Shown here in pieces: positions 1 through 7,764 of a stretch of 14,136 bases of DNA; within the stretch, counting starts at the first letter, position 1; every line of letters starts with the position of its first letter. Origin of the DNA: Blastocladiella britannica (taxonomy: Eukaryota; Blastocladiomycota; Blastocladiomycetes; Blastocladiales; Blastocladiaceae); NCBI GenBank assembly GCA_025349905.2, contig MU625014.1, forward strand, positions 1 through 14,136. Direction: 5' to 3'. The notes beneath the pieces were generated by a model, which worked only from the letters and a program-made list of their open reading frames with translations, was not told the origin of the DNA and did no database searches. The translations under genes were made by a program, and so were the position numbers.

Positions 1-44
1 CTCTTTGCTTTGTTTCATTTTTCACGAAAAAGCCAATAACGAAA

Positions 45-3000
45 TCAAGTAACCGTCGCACCGCCCAGTTGGATCTTGACAAACAGCGTCGCTTCTGTGG
101 ATGGTTTGCCCTTCCAGTTGCGGAGGTAAAGATGGCGATACCCCTGCTGCAAGCACTTGATGGGCGCGCAAAAGACCCCCACAAACTCGCCAGTGGACGA
201 AACCGAGACTTCGGCGTCATGGTACACCGTCAGCTTGACCATTGCGAGATCGGGGTTGGATATGGTCGCGCGGTAGGCCTCGTTCCAGGCGGGATTCCTT
301 CCAAGTCAAGTGGCGTGAGTCCAGTCTCGAAAAAAAAGGAGGAAAAGTGTGTGCACAAGTACCATCCATTATTGTACACGGTTTTGGTCCGGAACGTGGC
401 CGACGGTGACTCTTGGTTGGACAAGCTCGTCGTCATTGAGCTTGGCACAGCACCCACAGCAGCAATTGCAGCAGCAGTCGTCGTCGCGGTTGCGGGAACA
501 GAAGCCAAGATCGGCGCCTCTGCAGAGTCATGCAATTCTCCTGCAGATGCCATGGCCGAGCTGCTCTTGAGCAACATGGCGGGAACCGCTGGCGACATGG
601 GCCACGCCACGGGTATAGAGTCGACTGACGGCACTTGGCTCTTGGTCCGTCCTGTCGCAGCATACGCCCCGCGTACCGCCTGCGCCTGTGCCTGCACCTC
701 TTGTTGTTGCTGCTGGGTATCTGAGGTGCTTGAGGCCGGGGTTGGGGTCATCAGTGCGGATGGTGGCGGCGGTGGTGGTGGCTGCGGAATCATCGTCGTT
801 GTCGGCCCAGGCTGCGCCGCTCGTGTTGGAACCGGCGGGTCGTAAATCTCGATCGTGACATACGGATTGATGACGTCGCCCTTGATCTTGCCTCGGGCTT
901 TGGGCAAGTGGTTTCCGCACAGCACGTCCACGCGAAATAATATCGGAACGGGTTGCGGCGCATGGGGCGCCAGCATGTACTCGGGCTTGAGGACATATCC
1001 GGACCCGCCATTTTGGTCAAAGAAGGCAGTGTGCAACATCATGCCGCTATCTATATTATACATTTGAGTACTCATGAAACGAAAACTTGAAAATAAAAAG
1101 TACGTACCAAACGTTTGCCAATTAAGCGCGACCATTTGCGCACCAGCTGCCCAATAAGGGATGGGGTTATAATTGGACGACCCAACACGAAGCCCGCCAG
1201 GGTAGATGCGCGAAAGCCGGTTCTCGAGGTGCAGCAGCATATTGGCATGCGCATTGCGCGCGTACTTCATAAACGCCGACTCGGAAAAGGACGACATGGA
1301 GCACCACGAAGGGAGTGGGGCCAGTGCGCTCGCGTTCAGGATGGGCGAACCCGAGGGGCTGTTGGGTAGCGATGCAGCGGCTATATCAGTGGCGACGGCG
1401 GCCGTCGGAACAAGCACGGGCGAGAGCGGGACCGAACTGGCTGCCAAGAGTCCCGAGAACTTGACGGTGCGCATGTAGACTGCGAGCGCCAGCAGCGCTG
1501 GGTGGTGCTGTAACGAGGAAGACGCGGAAGTAGAGGCACTGGTTGGTAATGAGGACAACGATGTGGAAGCGTGCAAGCTGGCGGGAAGCGCAGCTGATGC
1601 GTGCGCCACAGGCGGCGGTAGTGGTGGTGGCGGGTGCATTGCAGCGATCGATGACTCGAGGAGATCGGGAAGGCTGCCCGAGGGCCCAAGAAATACGCTC
1701 GCTGCCGCCGACTGCGATCGTGGACGGTACAACTCCTCTTGCAGAACAACACTCGAGCCAGGCGTCCACGACGAAGAGATCTGGAGTGGGATTGCGGACC
1801 TATTGGCGGCACGTTGCTGGGCGAGCTGGTAGCGTTGTGATCGGGGCGACGTGGGAGACATTGGCATAATCGCCTCGGGCTTGCTGGTGGGAAGCGGCGG
1901 TGACTGTGGCGCCTCTGCGGACGGTCTTCGTGACGGCAAGATGGTCCCTGCAGCCCAGCTCTGCGAAATACGGCGACGAACCGAGGCTCGTTTGCTCGTT
2001 GGTGATACAGTTGGGGCTGACGTTGTGCTGGATCGGACTGTTATAAAGAGAAATGTCAGCAAAATATTGTCACAACCACAAGAAGAAAGGAGAAAAATAT
2101 ACATACATTGAATTTCATCCAAGTACTCTGCGGGAGAAAAGCCTTTACCCTTGACCAAGAAGCGCCGTTTGAGCTGAGCCGGAGACGGGAGCGCTGCCTC
2201 GGGGGTCCCATCCTCTCCACCGCCAACCCAACTCGTGACCAGTTCGTCGCCAAGGATCTCCTTCATGTACGCCGCCAGCTTGCCCTGTTGCGTGTGCCCG
2301 CAATGCATCTCGAGGCTGAGAATGACTGGCCACTCGGACGCGACAAACGCGTACTTTTTGATGGCGGCCAGTGCGTCGCGCACCAGGATCTTGGAGGTGG
2401 CGGTATGACCATGGTAAATGATGGGCTCGTCGTGGGGGCCGTCCCAGCAGTCGAGCTCGACACAGCGGCCGCCGCGCATCAGCACGCGCACGTAGCCCTC
2501 GGGACTGCTGTCAGAAGACAGTTGATTGCCTGTGAGGTACGTGTTGTGCGAGGAGGACACAAAGTAGTGCGAGAGCGGGTGCGTCATGTCCATCCACACG
2601 GAGCGTTCGCGCGGGACCAGCGCCGGGTTGTGCGGTGAGAGGAGGTAAATGTGAAATGCCATGACGTCCATGACCCACGCCTCGTCGGGCATACTGGAGC
2701 GAATCGACTCGGTGATGAAATCGGTGTTGGCAGACGCGTACGCGGCCGCGGATCGCTGCTGTGCCCCAAGAGTTGGTCGCCTGCGCAGCGGGACATTTGC
2801 GTTCGCGGGTTGTTGTTGATGCTGGTGCTGATGATGTCGCTGCACTCGGGACTCGACGGGCACCGCATACTCATGAAAGAGCTCCCGGGCGAGATCGTCC
2901 GACATATCGGCAGAGGAGACGCACTGCGTGTTGCGCAAAAAGTCCAGAAAGCGCGGCCAGTCCAGAACACCGCGGCCGTCCGTCTTGCCAGTAATAGCAT

Positions 3001-4387
3001 CAAAGATGGCGACCACCGAGGGCGACTGCTTGAGGTGCATGCACATGCGCGAAAAGGCGACAAGATCCAGAAGCCCGCTGTGTGAGGTGTCATACAGGGA
3101 AAACAACCAGCGCACTTGATCGCGCGACAGGGCCACGTTGAACTGTTTAAGTGCACTCAGCGTCTGGTTGAGAGAGACGCGGCGTGGGGGTTTGGTCGAG
3201 AGCGGCGAGATGAGTGGGACGGCGGCGGATACTGTGGTCGGCAAGATGCGAGGGCTGGCTCCAGGGGTTGTACCAGCGCCACCTCCGGTGACGGCGGCGG
3301 CGGCGGCAGCAGCAGCAGCAGCCACCACGACCACTGCGGCTCGAGCAGTCAGGTCTCGACTGGCGGCAATGGCGGCCACTGGCAGAGTACTATCGCTTTT
3401 CTCGTTGTCGTCAACATCCATGACACCAATCCCGATGCTCATGCTATTTGTCGACAGATCGCCATCGTCGTCGTCCGAGCCAGAGGGGAGAGTGGCGTCC
3501 CACGCACGGTGGATCCAGACGTTGTGCAAGTACTCGATGTAATCGCGACCATCCAGCGATTTCGTGTGCGATCGCAGGCCGTCCACAATGGCCACGAGCG
3601 CGGTGCGCAGATCGGCGGACGGGAGGACCAGATCGAGGATCTTGTGTTCGCCGCCATGCGGGGCGAGGTAGTGCAGCGACAGGAACCGTGGGGCGAGGGC
3701 CGCCAGCGGATCAGTGGCGGCGGTGGGCGACAGTAGCGGCAGAGACTTGTGTCGCGCGTGCTTGCGGTGGCTCTCACGGCGGTGGCGATCATCATCGCCG
3801 TCTCCACCTCCCTTGGCGTTGCATTGGGCGTCAACATCGTCGTCGGCGGCGTTGGTTGCCTGTAAGAGCGCCAGAGCAGAAGCCGGCGGAAACGCAAAAG
3901 ACAGTTCCAGGCGCGGCTCGACGATGTCGTCGATGTTGATGGTGGTCAGCGCGCGCGGCTTGCGCTTGGACGCCCACCGCAGCTGGCGCCGCAGCACATC
4001 CAGCTTGATGGTGCGCAGTTTGGTGGTCCCTGGCGCGGACCGGACGGCCTTGTGTACGGCAATGCCCGTCGACAGCTGCTCGAGGAGGTGCAAGAGGCGC
4101 GCGTCGAGGGTTGCTCTTTCTGCTGTTCTTGCTGCCGCCGTTTCTGCTGCTGCGGTTGGCGAGTATGGTGGCGGCAATTCACCAGGCGAATATGGGTGCG
4201 ATGTGCTTTGGTCGCCTTCGTCATCGGTTACGCCGTCGCTATTGTCGTTATTGTCGTCCTGGCCGGCGGCAATAGGGGCGGCGATAGGAGCGGCCGTCGC
4301 CGAGGTTGCAGGCGGAAGTGATCCGCGGCGGCGTGGCGCAGACGAGAACTGGCGCTGCAGCTTGCGGAAGAAATTATTGGACGACAT
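45..4387 (-). CDS. Phosphoinositide-specific phospholipase C, PLC-delta-like (4 exons, 1383 aa)
   Basis: The product should hydrolyse PIP2 to IP3 and diacylglycerol at membranes. Exons on the minus strand are 4387-2107, 2037-1108, 1050-363 and 297-45. They total 4152 nt, in frame. Domain order: disordered Ala/Ser/Pro N-terminus; split PH-like region (about 100-290); EF-hand region (about 400-480); PLC-X (about 596-752); Ser/Pro linker; PLC-Y (about 939-1097); C2 (about 1103-1378). His614, Asn615, Glu644, Asp646, His659 and Glu693 match PLC-delta1 His311, Asn312, Glu341, Asp343, His356 and Glu390 with identical spacing. Lys746 and Lys748 match the phosphate-binding lysines. The Y box has FSES and LSRIYP. 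The one clear EF loop (433-444) ends in Ala instead of Glu, so it is probably degenerate. About 150 low-complexity residues interrupt C2. The start is the first ATG of a long open frame. Family and splicing are secure; the N-terminal boundary is less certain. Confidence 0.93.
298..362 (-). other. Intron 3 of the PLC gene, 65 nt
   Basis: Donor GTACTT and acceptor TTGGAAG. Removing it joins TVYNNGW to NPAWNEAYRA, the expected C2 strand with the NNGW-NPxWNE signature. Unspliced, the frame runs into unrelated sequence, so this intron is required for an intact C2 domain. Confidence 0.9.
1051..1107 (-). other. Intron 2 of the PLC gene, 57 nt, stop-free in frame
   Basis: Donor GTACGT and acceptor ATATAG. 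Removal joins ALNWQTF to DSGMMLHTAFF, restoring the PLC-Y core up to DQNGGSGYVLKP. The intron is a multiple of three with no in-frame stop, so a naive ORF reads through it and inserts 19 aromatic-rich residues into the barrel. Confidence 0.85.
2038..2106 (-). other. Intron 1 of the PLC gene, 69 nt, stop-free in frame
   Basis: Donor GTATGT and acceptor TAACAG. It lies just after the X domain (EYLDEIQ) at the start of the X-Y linker. It is AT-rich against GC-rich exons and has intron-like ends. Its length is a multiple of three without a stop, so retention would add 23 residues to the linker and could be tolerated. Confidence 0.75.
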
Positions 4388-4698
4388 TATAGGCTCGTCG
4401 AAATAGGGCGGTGGAGATGTGAGCAGCTATTCGTGGGCGAGGGTGCGTGTGCCAGGCATTCCGTGCTGCGTGTCGTGTGTGCCTTGCTGTATTCTTTACT
4501 TGCCCAATCTGAAAGGGAGTAGATCAGGAACGGAAAATGTGCAAATTAGGGGAAGTGTCGAAGGTGGCCAGGTACCCGTGCCACGAAGCGAAGAGGAATG
4601 CATTCCTTGGAAGTAAAAGGTCAATGGGGAGATCGGCCAAGCAAGGCTGGCAAGTGCAGTTAAGTGATCCCTAAAATGGAGTTGGAGGCAGACAGATT
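4388..4698. other. Intergenic: PLC 5' region and CZIB 3' region (311 bp)
   Basis: Both flanking genes read leftward, so this segment should hold the CZIB 3' UTR and the PLC promoter and leader. I see no conserved gene in it. A 65-codon plus-strand frame at 4419-4616 has no recognisable features. There is no AATAAA on the minus strand here. The octamer CGTCGAAA sits at 4396-4403, just upstream of the PLC start; a related sequence occurs upstream of the mucin-like gene. Confidence 0.5.
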
Positions 4699-5298
4699 TC
4701 ATTTCCCAGCCGCGACGCGCTTGACAGTCGTGCGCACGTCCGAGATCGAGATCGGCTCGCCCGCCTTCTCGTCGTACTCGACCCAGTCCTCGCTCAGATC
4801 CACATCACTCCACTTGCCGCTCTCGCTTGCCACTGTCCACCCGTCCATGGCGTGCCACTCGGTCACGTCGATGCCGCGGCACTCGAGCACCACCAGTGGC
4901 TGGTCCTCGGCCCAATTGGCCGCTGTTGGTCCCGAACTGGGCACCACCACGTCTATTTTTTTTTGATATCGTTGTTAAAATGAGGATTGGAGCCAACCAG
5001 AAATTGCAACGAACTGATGGAGCCCTCGCGCTTGCAAAATTTGCAGCGCATGACCAGGTTAGCTTCGCCGCGCGATCCCGAGATGGAGCTTGATTCCTTT
5101 TTTTTTTTTTTTTGGAGTCGTTAATTTCTTGGAAATAAAAAACTGAGGACGTACTGTAGGCGACACGACGACATGGGCAGGGTTTATCTCGTTGCACGAC
5201 CCGCAGCGCACCGTCAGGGACCAGTCGGCGTTGACAGGCACCGAGAGCGACACGATGCCCTCGAGTTCGGCGGACAGGAACAGGCCAAGCAACACCAT
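4699..5298 (-). CDS. CXXC motif-containing zinc-binding protein, CZIB/DUF866 (UPF0587) family (3 exons, 159 aa)
   Basis: Exons on the minus strand are 5298-5155, 5096-5015 and 4952-4699, 480 nt in frame. The 159-residue product matches the usual length of about 160 aa. Two zinc-binding CXXC pairs are visible: Cys32/Cys35 (RCGSCNEI) and Cys66/Cys69 (RCKFCKREGSI), the spacing of the human protein (33/36 and 67/70). Family landmarks follow: VLECRGIDVTEW, then DWVEYDEKAGE. It is a small, probably cytosolic beta-sandwich zinc protein. In humans the family is poorly characterised, and I assign no reaction. The start at 5298 gives an N-terminus that aligns with the family without an extension. Intron 1 (5097-5154) is GTACGT...AAAG. 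Intron 2 (4953-5014) is GTTCGT...ATAG and was chosen because it keeps phase and family length between REGSI and the next strand. It shares a 67-bp promoter with the divergent SMG-like gene. Confidence 0.92.
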
Positions 5299-5365
5299 TT
5301 TTATTCTCTTTCGTTGCGACTTGAAGAGAGAAAAAGAGGGCCGACAACGAAAACCCAATGCCCAA
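5299..5365. promoter_or_regulatory. 67-bp bidirectional promoter between CZIB and the SMG-like gene
   Basis: The two start codons face away from each other with only 67 bp between them, so both promoters and 5' leaders must lie here or overlap the opposite gene. An 8-bp inverted repeat, TTTCGTTG (5309-5316) and CAACGAAA (5345-5352), is placed almost symmetrically: 10 bases from one ATG and 13 from the other. No TATA box is evident. Its role as a shared promoter element is inferred. Confidence 0.6.
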
Positions 5366-7755
5366 ATGGCCGACGCCGCCCATGATGCCCCGCCCTCCTC
5401 CTCCTCCTCCGCATCGCTGCTCGCCGCCATCGAACACCACCTCTCGGCTGCCCCCGCTGCAGGCGCCGGTCCTCCCGATCCCACCGAGACCGCGTTATTG
5501 CGGGCGCGGTACCGTGACACGGCCGAGCGGCTGATCGTATCCTCTGCTGTTTCTGTTGTTGCTGCTATCGCCACTGATTCCGACGGACGCCCGCTCGAGG
5601 ACGCCGTGTGGCGACTGGTGTACTACCCGGTCATTAAGAAGCTCCGCACTCTGCTGTCATCGACGAATTCCACGGCTTCTGCCGATGCGACGACGCGTCT
5701 GAGCAGCGTACTAGACGAGGCCGCCGGGTTCTTCGTGGCCATTGCCGATCGTTTGCGTGGGTGCCTCGCCTGTGAGCTCAACCGCACCACTGGCCTTGGT
5801 AAATATCGTTTTTCTTTTCAGGCTGCTGTCCTCACCATTTTTCATTTTGAGAAACCTCAGCCGCTCAATTTGGGTACCTGACCGCGAGCGACGCGAAAAT
5901 CTTAGTGTCCTTGCAGCGCTGCTGGTTTTATCTCGGCGATATTGGTTTGCTTTTCTTCTTTTTGGGGAATTCCCTTTCCCAGGTGCTGATCTGCAATGTT
6001 TTGACAGCCCGGTACCGCGCTGCACTCGCCCACTCGGATTCAGAGTACTGGTTGGATCACGCCATGGAACTTTACCATGGATCACTGCAATTGTATCCGA
6101 GCGGTTCGTTTATACACCTTGTACTTGTTTTGAAAATCGATCCACACTTTTTTTACAAACAGGCCGGCCATGCAGCCAAATAGCGCTCTTGCTGCATACT
6201 GCAGGTTGCTCACTTGAAGCCCTTCTTTGGATTCTGCGCGGGTACATTCTCTACTTTACGGACAAACAAATCATCAACTGACGAAACAATCAAAAATGAC
6301 AGAGTCGGCGCCATCCACGAATCGCCCATGTGCACGGGCAACATGCAATTTATTCTGTCGGCCCCCATCGCCTCGCCGCCGACCGCGCCGCTTCTGGAGT
6401 TTCTGGCTGCCATCATGATCCCCGCGCTTGCCCCCTTCAAGAAAAAACAGCAACCCGCGTATTACCTCGACCCGACCGGCACCATTGCGGCGGCAAAATG
6501 CGACCCGCTCTTACTGGCTGACGCATCCACCGCAACGCTGGTAGCGCTCGCGCTGGTCCAGGTGCTGCACTTTGTCCAGTCCCAAACACCGCCCACGGAC
6601 CCCGGAACGGACCTGGTCGGACACCACTTGCGCGCGGCCGCGGCAACCGACTTGCTGTTGACGGTAGCCGCACGGTCTGCCGGGGCACGGGTGGTGGTGG
6701 CGACGTGGGCGGCCGCGCAGCCCGATCGCGTCCGCGGCCTCGTGGATGCAGGCAGCGCCGCCGAGATTGTTAGGGCCGGAAATGGCGCCGTCAGCGTTCC
6801 CAATGCGCTTGCCGGTCTCGCTGCCGTTACGGATACCGCCACAGTCGGAACGCTCGGCTTTTGGGACTCGACCGTGGACCCGATCTTGACCCAGCTCCGC
6901 GCGTTTGCTCCGTACTATACCTCCCATCCGCCTGACTTGGACGACCTCTACTATCGTGGTGTAGCTGCCGATCCCGGTCGTCACACGAGTCGTGCTGAAG
7001 CTCTGGCAGCACTGCTGAGTACCGCGCAGAATCCACTGAGTGTTTCGGTATCGTCGTCCATGGGCAAGATTCGACTAGTGCGGGGCGGAAATGGACTCGT
7101 GCTGGCGTCCGAGCTACCGCCGTTCGCCGTTGTTCTTGCGCCCGACGTGTTTGACGGGCCCACGGTGGCGCGGTCCGGGTGGGCGGCGGTGCGCCGGGTG
7201 ATTGCCGCCGAGTCGGCGCGGATCGTAGTCCCCATTGCTGGTTCGTCCTATTTTTTTTTGTTAACAGTGGAAGGCGATTGACGCAACTTTATTTGAATAG
7301 TCTTGGACCACCTTGACCGCCGCAAAAAGTACTCGACAGTGGCGCGGGATGCCGTCCGAGTCCTCGAAGCCCAGCTGGGCCGGCAATCCACGGCTGGGTC
7401 ACCGGCAACAGGTGGGTCTGCGGCCGATGGCATTGTGCGGTTACAGCCGCGTGCCCAGCACACGAGCATTGCACCACCGCCGCAATCGCGACCTGGATCT
7501 GGGGATGGTTTGTCCATGAATGGCGACGATCCACACGCGGTGTACGCGGCAGCAGTGGCGAGTGCCGTGATACAGTGCGCGGCGCGCTTGCCTGCTGGTA
7601 CCTGTTCTGCAGCTGTGGCTGGAAATGCAGCCATAGTGGTGTCTCGCGACCCGGCCGTCAAGGCCGCATGTGCGGCGCCGGACGTGGCGCTGCTCTGCGT
7701 CGATCCTGTCGACCTCGAAGGGTTTATCGCCAACAGCACGACCAGCCATTCATAG
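5366..7755 (+). CDS. EST1/SMG5-6-7-like nonsense-mediated decay protein with C-terminal PIN domain (6 exons, 694 aa)
   Basis: Probably an SMG6/SMG5-type factor: a 14-3-3/TPR helical domain that binds phospho-UPF1, joined to a PIN nuclease-fold domain. Exons are 5366-5798, 5861-5944, 6008-6103, 6163-6241, 6303-7240 and 7301-7755 (2085 nt, in frame). After splicing, residues about 160-225 show the family signature LQRCWFYLGDIARYRAAL (GDIARY at 170-175) and then YPSGRPCSQIALL, like the GDLARY and PSNGRPYNQLA motifs of SMG6/7. The PIN domain covers about 505-690: APD (Asp512), VVPIAVLDHLDRRKK, GDD (Asp619/Asp620) and VSRD (Asp660). Spacing resembles the SMG6 triad Asp1251/1353/1392, so nuclease activity is plausible, unlike animal SMG5. 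It is much shorter than human SMG6 and lacks the long N-terminal region. SMG5-like ancestry cannot be excluded. It diverges from CZIB and converges on the WD40 gene. Confidence 0.87.
5945..6007 (+). other. Intron 2 of the SMG-like gene, 63 nt, stop-free in frame
   Basis: Donor GTTTGC, acceptor TTGACAG. Splicing produces the GDIARYR family motif exactly. Because it is a multiple of three without an in-frame stop, the unspliced frame stays open but splits that motif with a hydrophobic stretch (GLLFFFLGN). An internal AG at 5981-5982 is skipped. Confidence 0.88.
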
Positions 7756-7764
7756 TCAAAAACT

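Noticed and set aside
69..845. 258-codon plus-strand frame with Cys and Gly runs
   Set aside because: Antisense of the PLC C2 domain and its low-complexity insertion. The minus strand gives a clear homologue with splice sites.
3116..3736. 206-codon plus-strand frame rich in Gly and Ser
   Set aside because: Shadow of the PLC N-terminal half; no domain or independent support.
4419..4616. 65-codon plus-strand frame in the intergenic region
   Set aside because: Short, no homology signature, no leader or poly(A) context; expected by chance.
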